Shown piece by piece: positions 1-7,020 of a DNA stretch of 10,021 bases (positions within the stretch are counted from its first letter, which is position 1; each line of letters starts with the position of its first letter). The stretch covers positions 1 through 10,021 of the forward strand of contig JAEHCT010000033.1 of the NCBI GenBank assembly GCA_020697635.1, given 5' to 3'. Source of the stretch: Candidatus Bathyarchaeota archaeon. Its GTDB lineage: Archaea; Thermoproteota; Bathyarchaeia; TCS64. Under the pieces are notes generated by a model that made no database searches, was not told the origin of the DNA, and saw nothing but the letters and a program-made list of their open reading frames with translations. A program made the translations under genes and the position numbers.

Positions 1-288
1 ACCCCGGGGGACATCGCCATGGCTTACCCCCGGAGGATAACCATGGACTTCATGGAGAGCCTGGAGATGCTCGACAGGGTGATGCCCGGCATAGCCGCCG
101 ACAGCGCCCTCCTCTACGCCCCAGAGATAAAGTTCTACGCTATGCGCATCCAGACGGACGAGGGGCTGAGAACCAGCATACCCAACCTCCACGTCGCGGG
201 GGACGGCGCCGGCGTAAGCAGAGGCATCGTCGGCGCAGCCGCCACGGGCCTCGTGGCGGCGAGAGGCATCATGGAGCAGCTCGGATAA
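1..288 (+). CDS. FAD-dependent dehydrogenase/oxidoreductase, C-terminal part (5' end outside window)
   Basis: The reading frame is open from base 1, so the gene begins upstream; the ATG at 19 is internal, because the six codons before it (TPGDIA) continue the same protein. About 95 residues are visible. Near the end is a typical second FAD-contacting segment of flavoprotein dehydrogenases: IPNLHVAGDGAGVSRGIVGAA, followed by an alanine/glycine-rich helix (TGLVAARGIME). In this fold the 'NLHVAGD' strand and the Gly-rich turn hold the FAD ribityl/pyrophosphate. The pattern resembles the uncharacterised FAD-dependent dehydrogenases of COG2509 and related families; the substrate cannot be told from this fragment. 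The stop codon (286-288) lies inside the likely promoter of the next gene. Confidence 0.8.
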   Translation, partial: TPGDIAMAYPRRITMDFMESLEMLDRVMPGIAADSALLYAPEIKFYAMRIQTDEGLRTSIPNLHVAGDGAGVSRGIVGAAATGLVAARGIMEQLG

Positions 289-297
289 ACTTAAACC
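287..297 (+). promoter_or_regulatory. TATA-box-like promoter of the CDP-alcohol transferase gene
   Basis: The A/T-rich element aaacttaaacc (core CTTAAA at 290-295) is centred about 31 bp before the TTG start at 324, predicting a start of transcription near 319 and a leader of only a few bases. It overlaps the stop codon of the upstream flavoprotein gene. Confidence 0.5.
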
Positions 298-323
298 AAC
301 CACGGCGCTAATTCACATTCGAC

Positions 324-923
324 TTGGTGTCCAGCAACCTCAAGAAACAGTTCGAGAAGGCGGTGGCGGCCGCAGTCAAACCACTGGGACGTTTAGGGGT
401 GACGCCGAACCAAGTCACGGTGCTGGGGCTCGCAGTCGCTCTATTTTCAGCCTGGCTCTACGCAGACTGGGACGGAAACAGGCTATACCTCGTATACGGT
501 GCGATGACCATCCTCATCTCTGGGTTCCTGGACGCGATAGACGGGGTGCTCGCCCGAGGCACCGGCAGGGCCTCGAGGTTCGGCGGCTTCCTCGACTCGG
601 TGGCCGACAGGTACAGCGACGCCATGATCCTCTCAGGCATCACCGTCGGAGGATTATGCAGCCTACCCGCGGGCCTCCTCGCCCTGACAGGCAGCCTCAT
701 GGTAAGCTACACACGCAGCAGAGCCGAGGCGGAGGGCGTGGAGATGGCGGGTGTAGGCTTCTTTGAGCGAGCCGAACGAATGATATTCCTCGCTGCATGC
801 AGCTTTGCGGCATACCGGTGGCCCCGTGCGTTAGACTACGGAGTCATGGCACTTGCAGCGCTGGCTCACGTAACGGTTGCTCAACGGGCGCTCCACTTCA
901 AAAAAAGGGTCGAGAAGAACTAG
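324..923 (+). CDS. CDP-alcohol phosphatidyltransferase family protein, probably archaetidylinositol phosphate synthase
   Basis: An integral membrane enzyme of 199 residues. It carries the complete CDP-alcohol phosphotransferase signature D-x2-D-G-x2-A-R-x8-G-x3-D-x3-D: D70, D73, G74, A77, R78, G87, D91, D95; the Asp residues bind the divalent metals and act in catalysis. Hydrophobic helices follow (about 30-47, 55-69, 99-127, 146-157, 170-185). The N-terminal PLGRLGVTPNQVT and the SYTRSRAEAEG segment (about 128-138) resemble archaeal enzymes that join CDP-archaeol to inositol-1-phosphate, making the polar head group of ether lipids. That substrate is inferred from family resemblance; another CDP-alcohol transferase is possible. 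The start is TTG at 324 (GTG at 327 is the alternative); no ATG fits. Its stop shares the bases CTAG with the stop of the convergent S26e gene. Confidence 0.85.
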   Translation: MVSSNLKKQFEKAVAAAVKPLGRLGVTPNQVTVLGLAVALFSAWLYADWDGNRLYLVYGAMTILISGFLDAIDGVLARGTGRASRFGGFLDSVADRYSDAMILSGITVGGLCSLPAGLLALTGSLMVSYTRSRAEAEGVEMAGVGFFERAERMIFLAACSFAAYRWPRALDYGVMALAALAHVTVAQRALHFKKRVEKN

Positions 924-1222
924 CTTCTCTTTCTCCTGCGTCTACGGGGCACAAATTTCCGGTCAACCTTTGACCGGATCTTCACGACTCCGCGGTGTAC
1001 GGCGCAGCTTATGCAAAGATACTTCGTTGTCTTGGTGCGGTTGATCTGCGCACCTTGATCTCTAAGCTCCTTCAGAATCCTCGAGTCCACCAGGCTTGTG
1101 TACTTGGTCGTTCTCTTGGCTTTGTCTCGTGGTACTTGGGCGCCGCAGTAGCTGCATTGAACCATGCCGGAACGCCCTTTCCCCCCTTTGCTGCGTCCTC
1201 CGCTACTTCTCTTCTTAGGCAT
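920..1222 (-). CDS. rps26e: Small-subunit ribosomal protein S26e (eS26)
   Basis: A 100-residue basic protein that opens with MPKKRSSGGRSKGGKGR and ends in a run of Arg/Lys (RRRRRKRS), as eS26 proteins do. The zinc ribbon is intact: C23-x2-C26 (QCSYCG) and C70-x2-C73 (LCISCA). eS26 sits on the 30S platform near the mRNA exit channel. The protein is present in eukaryotes and in TACK/Asgard archaea but not in bacteria, which makes it the best taxonomic marker in this window. I chose the ATG at 1222 over a TTG six bases upstream (1228) because family members start MPKKR and because GGTGAG, a Shine-Dalgarno-like element at 1231-1236, is 8 bases before the ATG but only 2 before the TTG. Convergent with, and overlapping by 4 bp, the CDP-alcohol transferase gene. 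Confidence 0.96.
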   Translation of the reverse strand: MPKKRSSGGRSKGGKGRSGMVQCSYCGAQVPRDKAKRTTKYTSLVDSRILKELRDQGAQINRTKTTKYLCISCAVHRGVVKIRSKVDRKFVPRRRRRKRS

Positions 1223-1254
1223 TCCCAAGCCTCACCACGGATATACTGAGGTCC

Positions 1255-1262
1255 GTTATAAA
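1255..1262 (-). promoter_or_regulatory. TATA box of the S26e gene
   Basis: On the minus strand the element TTTATAAC is centred about 36 bp before the S26e ATG, predicting a transcript start near 1232 and a short leader. It fits in the 42-bp gap between the GDSL hydrolase stop and S26e, so S26e probably has its own promoter although both genes point the same way. Confidence 0.6.
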
Positions 1263-1264
1263 CC

Positions 1265-1903
1265 CTACGAGGTCTCAGCCAGCTCCTCCAAGATGAAGGA
1301 GACCACCTCGTCGAACATCGTGCGAGCCACCGCTGCGTAGCCTTGAAGCGAGAGATGGACCCCGTCGTCGCTGTACAGGGGGTTCAGCCTTCCATCGGGG
1401 CCGGAGAGGGAGGAGAACAAGTCTACAGTCCTAATCCCCTCGCAGTCGCTGTGCTCCTTGATGAGGGCGTTGAGCCCCCTTATACGCGAGTTCATACGGT
1501 CGTCCGCCTCCGTGGGCGTCAACGTACACGCTATGGGCCTAGCCCCAGCCTCGAGGGTCCTCGCGTATAGCCTCATCAAATTCTCCATGACCTGCCCCAG
1601 CTCCCTCCCGGCGTAGAGGTCGTTTATGCCGGCCCATATGATGACGTAGTCGGGGCGCTCGGCCTCGACGCTCGTCCGGAACCTCCCGAGCATCCCGTCT
1701 GTGCTGTCACCGTTGATGCCCTTGTTGACGAAGAACGCCTCGTATCCATTGAGCCCCAGCTCCCGGAGCCTGACGCGGGCCATGGGTTCAAGCATGTCCG
1801 TGTAGGGCGTCTCCGCGTAGCCGCCGTAGGGGCTGGGCGAATGGTAGCCCACCGTGAGGCTGTCCCCGAGGCACACGAAGGCGACAACCCCTGTGGTCGG
1901 CAT
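1265..1903 (-). CDS. SGNH/GDSL-family hydrolase (esterase/lipase-like)
   Basis: A 212-residue protein with all four SGNH blocks: block I GDSLT with the nucleophile Ser15 near the N-terminus; block II NKGINGDST (Gly62 or Gly65 as oxyanion-hole residue); block III AGIND with Asn94; block V DDGVHLS with the catalytic Asp180-x2-His183. SGNH hydrolases cleave esters or thioesters of lipids, acylated sugars or similar; the sequence does not reveal the substrate. I see no clear signal peptide: the N-terminus (MPTTGVVAFVCLGDS) runs directly into the first beta strand, so it is probably cytoplasmic. The ATG at 1903 lies 30 bp from the centre of a TATA-like element, as for a leaderless transcript. The minus-strand neighbour downstream is S26e, which appears to have a separate promoter. 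Confidence 0.9.
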   Translation of the reverse strand: MPTTGVVAFVCLGDSLTVGYHSPSPYGGYAETPYTDMLEPMARVRLRELGLNGYEAFFVNKGINGDSTDGMLGRFRTSVEAERPDYVIIWAGINDLYAGRELGQVMENLMRLYARTLEAGARPIACTLTPTEADDRMNSRIRGLNALIKEHSDCEGIRTVDLFSSLSGPDGRLNPLYSDDGVHLSLQGYAAVARTMFDEVVSFILEELAETS

Positions 1904-1925
1904 CTCAAGGCATCTGCGGGGCAGG

Positions 1926-1938
1926 GGATATTAATACC
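1926..1938. promoter_or_regulatory. Palindromic TATA element between the divergent GDSL hydrolase and amidohydrolase genes
   Basis: GGATATTAATACC contains the perfect palindrome TATTAATA (1929-1936) and can be read as a TATA box on either strand. Its centre is about 30 bp from the GDSL ATG (1903) and 36 bp from the TTG at 1969 of the amidohydrolase frame. It is the only strong A/T element between the two genes. Confidence 0.55.
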
Positions 1939-1995
1939 TTGACCCAAGAGATGTACATGTGAATAGTTTTGCCCGAAGGCTTCAAGAGTAGCGTC

Positions 1996-3624
1996 ATGGG
2001 CGCCGACCTCGTCATAGTGAACGGGAGATTAGTCACGGTTGACGAGAAAGGCACCGTCGCAGAGGCGGTGGCCGTGAAGGACGGCAAAATCGTGGCGGTG
2101 GGGACGACGAAGCAGGTAAAGGAGCTCGCCAACGGCGGCACGAAGGTCATAGACCTGGAGGGGAGGCTGATGCTCCCAGGCTTCATCGACACCCACGAGC
2201 ACTGCATCAGGCGGGGGCTGCAACTGGACTGGGTGAACTGCAAGTCTCCGCCCATGCGCAGCCTCGGCGACGTGACAGAGGCGCTCCGAGAGAAGGCGGA
2301 GACCAAGCAGGAGGGGGAGTGGGTCGTAGGCTCGTGGTTCGACGAGAGCCAGTGGGAGGACGAGCGGTTCCCCAACAGGCACGACCTAGACAAGGCGTCC
2401 ACCATGCACCCCATATACCTAGGGAGGGCGGGCGGCCACAACTCCGTGGCTAACAGCCTCGCCCTGGAGCTGGCAGGCATCACCAAGGACACGCTTCAGC
2501 CTCCGGGGGGTAACATCGAGCGAGACGAGAACGGGGAGCCCACGGGCCGCCTAGACGAGATCGCGGCCATGGACATGGTGAGGGGCCTCATCCCCAAGCC
2601 GTCAGGGTTCAAGGAGATAGAGCTGCTGGTCGAGAACTGGCCGACCCTGGAGGAGCAGTACCTCAGCTGGGGCCTCACCACCATCCACGAGGCCCACATC
2701 AAGGCTCCCGAGGCCCACGCCTACCAGATCCTCAACGAGGAGGGTAAACTCAGGATACGCATGGGCCTCATGCTCGACGGCATGACGCCCTACAACGGCT
2801 ACGCCACGAGCGATCTGAGCCGCCAAGGGCTGAGGCCGCCGTTCAGGTGGAGCGACAGGCTGTTCGTCGTCGGCGTCAAGGTGGGCACGGACGGCGCCAT
2901 GGGAAGCCTCACCGCGGCGCTCCACGAGGACTACTCCAACGACCCAGGCAACAAGGGCATCATAAGGTGCACCAAGGAGGAACTCACCGACGAGATCGTC
3001 AGGTGCCACGTCGCAGGCATAAGGACCTGCACCCACGCCATAGGTGACCGCGCCATAGACATGACCCTCGACGCCCTAGAGGAGGCCATCAACTCCAAGC
3101 CCTGGCCCGACCACAGACACAGGATAGAGCACGCCGGCTACGTGCTGCCGCGGCAGCTGGAGCGGATGGCGAAGCTGAAGATCAATGTCTCAGCGAGCAT
3201 AGGCTTCTGCTACCCCATCGGGGACAGCCACATAGCCGCCCTCGGCAAGGACAGGCTCTGCGGGTACTACCCCATGAAGAGCTTCAGGGACCACGGCGTC
3301 GTGGCGGCGGGGAACAGCGACGGCTTCGGCGAAAGCTACGCCCTCACGGGTATATACGGCTGCGTCACACGGAAGTCGAGGAGCGGCAACTACCTCTGCA
3401 AAGACGAGGCAGTACCCGTCATGGACGCCATAAAGGTCTACACGTGGAACGCGGCCTACCTGGAGGGGAGCGAGGACTTGAAGGGCTCCATAGAGCCTGG
3501 TAAGCATGCGGACTTCGTGGTCCTGGACAGGGACATAACCACCGTAGACCCAAAGGAGATCATAGAGACCGAGGTCTTGATGACCATCGTAGGCGGCGAC
3601 GTCGTCTACGAACGGTCACCGTGA
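1996..3624 (+). CDS. Metal-dependent amidohydrolase, YtcJ-like (Amidohydro_3 family)
   Basis: A 542-residue cytoplasmic hydrolase of the TIM-barrel amidohydrolase superfamily. It starts with the usual beta-sandwich strand (ADLVIVNGRLVTVDEKG) and then the metal-binding loop PGFIDTHEH (His67, His69). Later landmarks typical of the YtcJ group are KVGTDGAMGSLTAAL (Lys295 a possible bridging lysine), THAIGDRAID (His347), RIEHAG (His379) and GNSDGF (Asp442, the expected catalytic/metal Asp). The sandwich closes with GSIEPGKHADFVVLD. YtcJ relatives include N-substituted formamide deformylase, but most have no known substrate, and I cannot name one here. I prefer the ATG at 1996 because the family begins at this strand; a TTG at 1969 would add nine residues and fits the promoter spacing better. 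The 3' end overlaps the convergent gamma-glutamylcyclotransferase-like gene by 9 bp. Confidence 0.9.
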   Translation: MGADLVIVNGRLVTVDEKGTVAEAVAVKDGKIVAVGTTKQVKELANGGTKVIDLEGRLMLPGFIDTHEHCIRRGLQLDWVNCKSPPMRSLGDVTEALREKAETKQEGEWVVGSWFDESQWEDERFPNRHDLDKASTMHPIYLGRAGGHNSVANSLALELAGITKDTLQPPGGNIERDENGEPTGRLDEIAAMDMVRGLIPKPSGFKEIELLVENWPTLEEQYLSWGLTTIHEAHIKAPEAHAYQILNEEGKLRIRMGLMLDGMTPYNGYATSDLSRQGLRPPFRWSDRLFVVGVKVGTDGAMGSLTAALHEDYSNDPGNKGIIRCTKEELTDEIVRCHVAGIRTCTHAIGDRAIDMTLDALEEAINSKPWPDHRHRIEHAGYVLPRQLERMAKLKINVSASIGFCYPIGDSHIAALGKDRLCGYYPMKSFRDHGVVAAGNSDGFGESYALTGIYGCVTRKSRSGNYLCKDEAVPVMDAIKVYTWNAAYLEGSEDLKGSIEPGKHADFVVLDRDITTVDPKEIIETEVLMTIVGGDVVYERSP

Positions 3625-4065
3625 TCTCTCGTGCATATCCTCAATCTTTTTGATGTACTCGGACGCTAGCCCATGAGCCTTCGCGCCGGTGATCATCAAC
3701 TCCACATAGCTCCTCGCGGGCGTGAACGGTCCTTTAGGCTCCGCCACCCTGTAGAGGTCGGCTCCGTGCCACTCCCCGTCCTCGCCGAGGACCAGGAAGG
3801 TCTCCCGCCTGTAAAGCCCCTGGGGGACGCTCTCCAGCACATCCAGGTCCATTAGCTCCTCCTCGGGGACATCATAGATGACTCCGTGGACAAGGCCTCC
3901 CGGCTTCTCGATGATGGTGCTGATGCCTCCCTGACGTCTCTCGCTCCAGAACCTGAATTGGACCTCGTAGTTGGGGAGGTAGGCTCTCATGACGAACTCG
4001 GCGCTGGGGCAGTAGGTGCGAAGGAACTCCATGTTCAGGTTCGAACCGTAGCCGAAGTGGTGCAT
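3616..4065 (-). CDS. Gamma-glutamylcyclotransferase-like (GGCT/AIG2 fold) protein
   Basis: A 149-residue protein starting HHFGYGSNLN, the glycine/serine substrate-binding loop that defines the GGCT fold (Y6-G7-S8-N9-L10). The expected catalytic glutamate is Glu78 in LDVLESVPQGLYRR, a good match to the family's 'LD..EG....Y.R' block. Members release 5-oxoproline from gamma-glutamyl amino acids or peptides; close relatives act on gamma-glutamylamines or have no known substrate, so the exact reaction is open. The size is normal for the family and there is no signal peptide. The ATG at 4065 lies 25-26 bp from a TATA-like element (4087-4094), suggesting a leaderless transcript. The gene is flanked convergently by the amidohydrolase and divergently by the MFS transporter. 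Confidence 0.85.
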   Translation of the reverse strand: MHHFGYGSNLNMEFLRTYCPSAEFVMRAYLPNYEVQFRFWSERRQGGISTIIEKPGGLVHGVIYDVPEEELMDLDVLESVPQGLYRRETFLVLGEDGEWHGADLYRVAEPKGPFTPARSYVELMITGAKAHGLASEYIKKIEDMHERSR

Positions 4066-4110
4066 GGATACCCCAAGCGTTTCAGTGATTTAGAGGTATC
4101 CACATGTGGA
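4065..4110. promoter_or_regulatory. Promoter and inverted repeats in front of the GGCT-like gene
   Basis: Minus-strand TATA-like TCTAAATC (4087-4094) precedes the GGCT-like ATG. It sits in the loop of an 8-bp inverted repeat, TGGATACC at 4065-4072 and GGTATCCA at 4095-4102. The right arm runs into a 12-bp perfect palindrome, TCCACATGTGGA (4099-4110). The arrangement is compatible with an operator, but no binding protein can be named. Confidence 0.4.
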
Positions 4111-4129
4111 TTAGGCGGGGCAGGCAGAG

Positions 4130-4135
4130 TTTTAT
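4130..4135 (+). promoter_or_regulatory. TATA box of the MFS transporter gene
   Basis: TTTTAT is centred near 4132, predicting a transcript start near 4159. This lies downstream of the ATG at 4104 that would give the longest frame, and is the main reason to place the MFS start at TTG 4167. A GGTGA motif (4158-4162) follows immediately. Confidence 0.5.
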
Positions 4136-4166
4136 CCACGACAGCGCAATCTCCACCGGTGACTTC

Positions 4167-5390
4167 TTGTCTGAGCCGAGGACGATCAGGGGGACTTTTG
4201 TGGCTCTCGTCCTCATAGGGTTCTTCGCACGTCTGAGCTACGGGATGGCAAGGACGCCGCTGCTGGCGCTATTCGCAAGGAGCCTGGGCGCTTCGTCGGC
4301 GGCGATCGGGCTCGCGGTGGGCATGTCCACCGTGACAGGCATATTCTTCAAGGCCCCAGCTGGGACCTTGTCAGACATCTACGGCAGAAGGGCGGCGCTC
4401 CTCGCCGCCACCGTCATATTCGGTCTGACGCCTTTCACGTACGTCTTGATCAACGACTACAGGCTGCTGGTGGTCATCAGGTTCTTCCACGGCTTCGCCA
4501 CGGCCATCTACGGCCCGGTCGCGATGGCGGTGATCATGGACATAGCGGGGGAGAAGAAAGGCGAGCTCGTCGGCACCTACTCCTCGGCTGGGATGCTGGG
4601 CGGGCTGCTCGCGGCGCCCCTAGGCGGCGGCCTGCTGAGGCTCCTCGGAGGCGACGACCCCAGCCTAGCCGTCTTCAAACAGATATACCTGATCACCGGG
4701 GTCCTGGGAAGCTTATCCCTAGGCCTGGTCCTCCTCCTCTGGGGGAGGCTGCCCAGCAGGGCGTCCCCCGAGCCCCCCACCTTGATGGGCGTCATGAGGA
4801 AGTTCCGTGAGGACGTCTGGGCCGTGGTGACGGACACACAGGTGCTCCTGATAAGCAGCATGGAGGGAGTCCAGAACCTGACGGTTGGGGCGCTAGAGGC
4901 GTTCCTACCCGTCTACGTCACTGTCACGGCGGGCCTCACCAGCTTCCACGCGGGGGTGCTCTGGGGCGTCCAACTGGTCGTGCTCATATTCCTGAAGCCA
5001 GTCATGGGGAGGGTGTCGGACAGGAGTGGTAGGAAGCCCATGATCACGGCGGGGATGATCATATGCCTCGTCACATTCATACTCTACCCCCTGACGAGGG
5101 ACTTCGTCCTCCTGTGCGGCCTCACCTTGGTGTTCGGCCTCGGTGAGTCGATGGTGACCTCCTCGACCGCCGCCATGGTGGCCGAGCAGACGAGGGCGCG
5201 GGGCTTCGGCACGTCCATGGGGGTCTTCGGGAGCCTGTGGGATGTCGGCCACGCCTCCGGCCCCATACTCACTGGCCTGCTTCTATCCAGGCTGGACTAC
5301 GTCCCGGCGTTCGGGATGATATCGCTGATCCTCCTCGCAGCGACGGCCCTGTTCCAGCTCTTCGTCAAAACCCCCCCGGGGGCGGCCTAG
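4167..5390 (+). CDS. Major facilitator superfamily (MFS) transporter
   Basis: A 407-residue, very hydrophobic protein with about 12 membrane helices in two halves. The cytoplasmic MFS motif A occurs in both halves: GTLSDIYGRR (about residues 66-75) and GRVSDRSGRK (about 281-290). RFFHGFATAIYGPVA (about 105-119) matches the motif B region after helix 4. The loop joining the halves is GRLPSRASPEPPTLMGVMRK. The closest look is of drug or metabolite exporters, but the substrate cannot be read from sequence. The frame is open back to ATG 4104, yet the extra 21 residues are polar and unlike MFS N-termini and the TATA box lies inside them, so I use TTG 4167 (GTG 4200 is possible). The gene converges on the DUF4443 regulator, sharing CTAG at the stops. 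Confidence 0.9.
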   Translation: MSEPRTIRGTFVALVLIGFFARLSYGMARTPLLALFARSLGASSAAIGLAVGMSTVTGIFFKAPAGTLSDIYGRRAALLAATVIFGLTPFTYVLINDYRLLVVIRFFHGFATAIYGPVAMAVIMDIAGEKKGELVGTYSSAGMLGGLLAAPLGGGLLRLLGGDDPSLAVFKQIYLITGVLGSLSLGLVLLLWGRLPSRASPEPPTLMGVMRKFREDVWAVVTDTQVLLISSMEGVQNLTVGALEAFLPVYVTVTAGLTSFHAGVLWGVQLVVLIFLKPVMGRVSDRSGRKPMITAGMIICLVTFILYPLTRDFVLLCGLTLVFGLGESMVTSSTAAMVAEQTRARGFGTSMGVFGSLWDVGHASGPILTGLLLSRLDYVPAFGMISLILLAATALFQLFVKTPPGAA

Positions 5391-5989
5391 CTCAACAGTT
5401 CGAGGCCGGCGGCGTACGCCCCGAGCTCGGCGAAGAAGACATGGTCCGCGGTGCCTATGACCACGGCGTCGCCGTCCTCGGGACCCAGCTCCATCATGGA
5501 CTCGACGAGGGGTTCCTCCAAGGCATCAGGTAGTGCTGGTACCTTGAAACCTCCTCCCTCGACGATCAAGGTGGTAGCGCCGGACGCACCGGAGATCAAA
5601 GCGTGATCCCTCTGCTCGACCCCCAGCCTCACCTTGGAGGCGCCGCCCTTAACGAGCACGGCGTGGTTATACTCTCCAACGGTTAGATGGCTCCTCGGGA
5701 CCGGCCTCCCTCTGATACGTTGGGTGAGTTCCTTCACGAGGCTCTCGCCTTCGGCGGTCAAGCTCACGCCCCGCCTTGTGGATGAGACTAGGTCCTCCTC
5801 CGCCAGCCTCCTCAGCAGGTTCCTGACGGTTCCCTCTCCGAGGCATAGGGCGGCTGAGAGCTGCTTCCTACCGGGACTCTTTTTTCTAATGATGTGTAGA
5901 GCGATTAGCACGTGGGCTGAGGTGAACTCGGGTGTGCGGCCCGGCGCAGTCTTTCCGGAAAGAGCGGACAATGTCTCTACGGGTCTCAC
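5387..5989 (-). CDS. Winged-helix transcriptional regulator with a C-terminal DUF4443-like domain
   Basis: A 200-residue protein with two parts. Residues about 22-90 form a winged helix-turn-helix: a first helix (SAHVLIALHIIRKKSPG), a recognition-like region (RKQLSAALCLGEGTVRNLLRRLAEEDLV) and a wing plus last helix (STRRGVSLTAEGESLVKELTQRI). Residues about 98-200 are a mixed alpha/beta sensor-like domain that I recognise as DUF4443, an archaeal domain found after such DNA-binding heads; its ligand is unknown. The start is GTG at 5989, placed 27-28 bp from a TATA core; no ATG fits. It lies 31 bp after the DUF4430 gene on the same strand, so it may be read through from the ECF operon, from its own promoter, or both. 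A role in controlling that uptake operon is an inference from position only. Confidence 0.8.
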   Translation of the reverse strand: MRPVETLSALSGKTAPGRTPEFTSAHVLIALHIIRKKSPGRKQLSAALCLGEGTVRNLLRRLAEEDLVSSTRRGVSLTAEGESLVKELTQRIRGRPVPRSHLTVGEYNHAVLVKGGASKVRLGVEQRDHALISGASGATTLIVEGGGFKVPALPDALEEPLVESMMELGPEDGDAVVIGTADHVFFAELGAYAAGLELLS

Positions 5990-6011
5990 GGTTTCAGGTA
6001 CCTCCGGCCCC

Positions 6012-6024
6012 GGTTAAGTTTTAT
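6012..6024 (-). promoter_or_regulatory. Promoter of the DUF4443 regulator gene, overlapping the stop of DUF4430
   Basis: The minus-strand sequence ATAAAACTTAACC has a core ACTTAA (6014-6019) centred 27-28 bp before the GTG at 5989, predicting a leaderless message. It overlaps the DUF4430 stop codon (6021-6023). GGAGGT at 6000-6005 is also in place as a Shine-Dalgarno for read-through transcripts. Confidence 0.5.
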
Positions 6025-6464
6025 GAGAAGCCGGTGTAGGTCCACGCCGCTGCGTCGCCGTCGTGTAGCCTCCACTGGTCGGCGCCCACAGATCCTGATT
6101 GCCACCCGTCCTCGTAGTAGCTCCAGAGCCAGTACTTGTCTGTCTCGCCGCCGACGCCGTTCACCGTGTTCACGAAGGCGCCGAACTCGAACACCGTGAA
6201 GTCTAGCTCAGCGACGCGCCTTGTGGCGTTCAAGAGAGACTCGCCTGCTCCGATCCGGGTCCCGTTGAACCATGCCACGGTGCCGTTCCCGTAATCTATC
6301 ATTATGTCCACAGTCGCTGTGAAGCTCTCGAGCTCGCTGAGAGCTCTCTGATAGTCCGCCTCCATGGCGCTAACGCGGTTGTTCAGGTAGACGGCGCCGG
6401 CGCCGGCCGCTATGGTCGTGCATAGAAGAAAGGCAGCCGCCCACTTGTAGTTTGAATCACTCAT
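6021..6464 (-). CDS. Membrane-anchored extracellular DUF4430-domain protein (likely ligand-binding partner of an ECF transporter)
   Basis: A 147-residue protein in three parts: an N-terminal membrane segment (about 8-27, WAAAFLLCTTIAAGAGAVYL) serving as signal anchor; a short helical, coiled-coil-prone spacer (28-48, NNRVSAMEADYQRALSELESF); and a DUF4430 domain to the end. The domain is recognised by KYWLWSYYEDGWQSGSVGADQWRLHDGDAAAWTYTGF, a pattern shared with the C-terminal domain of transcobalamin. Three N-glycosylation sequons, N60-G-T, N67-G-T and N79-A-T, fit an exported archaeal surface protein. The ATG at 6464 overlaps the upstream ECF gene stop by 8 bp (ATGAGTGA), which implies translational coupling; a TTG at 6467 is less likely. 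DUF4430 proteins often accompany ECF S components, so it probably presents a small ligand to the transporter; cobalamin is possible but unproven. Confidence 0.82.
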   Translation of the reverse strand: MSDSNYKWAAAFLLCTTIAAGAGAVYLNNRVSAMEADYQRALSELESFTATVDIMIDYGNGTVAWFNGTRIGAGESLLNATRRVAELDFTVFEFGAFVNTVNGVGGETDKYWLWSYYEDGWQSGSVGADQWRLHDGDAAAWTYTGFS

Positions 6465-7020
6465 CAACAGGTATCATGCTCCTTATGGCTTGAAGGAGGG
6501 GAGGCAGACCCACGGCGAAGAAGACCGCGTTGCTCAGCTCATGCATGATGGCGAAGGGCACGCCGCTGATCAAGGCAACGGATACGGGGATGCCGGCGAC
6601 GTAGGCCGAGACCACGTTGGTGAACAGGTCGTAGACGAATGTAAGCAGGAATCCCGTGACGCCGAGTCGTAGGTCTGGGCTCCAACCCGGCTCGACCCTC
6701 AGTCCTCCGCGGAGGGTGCCTCCGGCGACGCCGTAGAGCATCTCACCAAGGATTGTGGCAGCCAGTGTCAGCAGGTTGACTCCGTAAGGGTTGACTGTGC
6801 CGTAGACCAGCCAGATGAGGGTCCCCAGGGTGGCCCCGAAAACCGAGCCGTACAGGTACCCACCCGTGAAGACGATGAGGTCCATGAACTTGACGTTTAC
6901 TACTCCTATCAACACGTAGTTGGTGGCGACTGCAGCCGCCGTCATGACGGCTAGCATTGACGCCTTCCTCGCCGGGGTCAGCCCGTTTCCCTTCAAGCCC
7001 ACACGTATTGGATGGACCAT
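6457..7020 (-). CDS. ECF transporter S component-like membrane protein
   Basis: A 187-residue protein with five or six membrane helices (roughly 22-42, 47-73, 82-102, 120-142, 145-175). The segment KFMDLIVFTGGYLYGSVFGATLGTLIWLVYGTVNPYG and the last part (FVYDLFTNVVSAYVAGIPVSVALISGVPFAIMHELSNAVFF) are typical of substrate-binding S components of energy-coupling-factor importers. Such proteins bind a vitamin or metal-related ligand and work with a shared T protein and ATPases, which are not in this window. Translationally coupled to the DUF4430 gene. I start it at ATG 7020, 28 bp from a TATA-like element; the frame is open to 7284, but that extension runs antisense through the metallopeptidase gene and has no S-component character. 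GTG 7004 and TTG 6996 are alternative starts. The ligand is not identified. Confidence 0.78.
   Translation of the reverse strand: MVHPIRVGLKGNGLTPARKASMLAVMTAAAVATNYVLIGVVNVKFMDLIVFTGGYLYGSVFGATLGTLIWLVYGTVNPYGVNLLTLAATILGEMLYGVAGGTLRGGLRVEPGWSPDLRLGVTGFLLTFVYDLFTNVVSAYVAGIPVSVALISGVPFAIMHELSNAVFFAVGLPPLLQAIRSMIPVDE

Noticed and set aside
1905..2492. Long minus-strand open frame opposite the amidohydrolase
   Set aside because: It mirrors the third-position GC bias of a strong coding gene on the other strand and has no recognisable domain.
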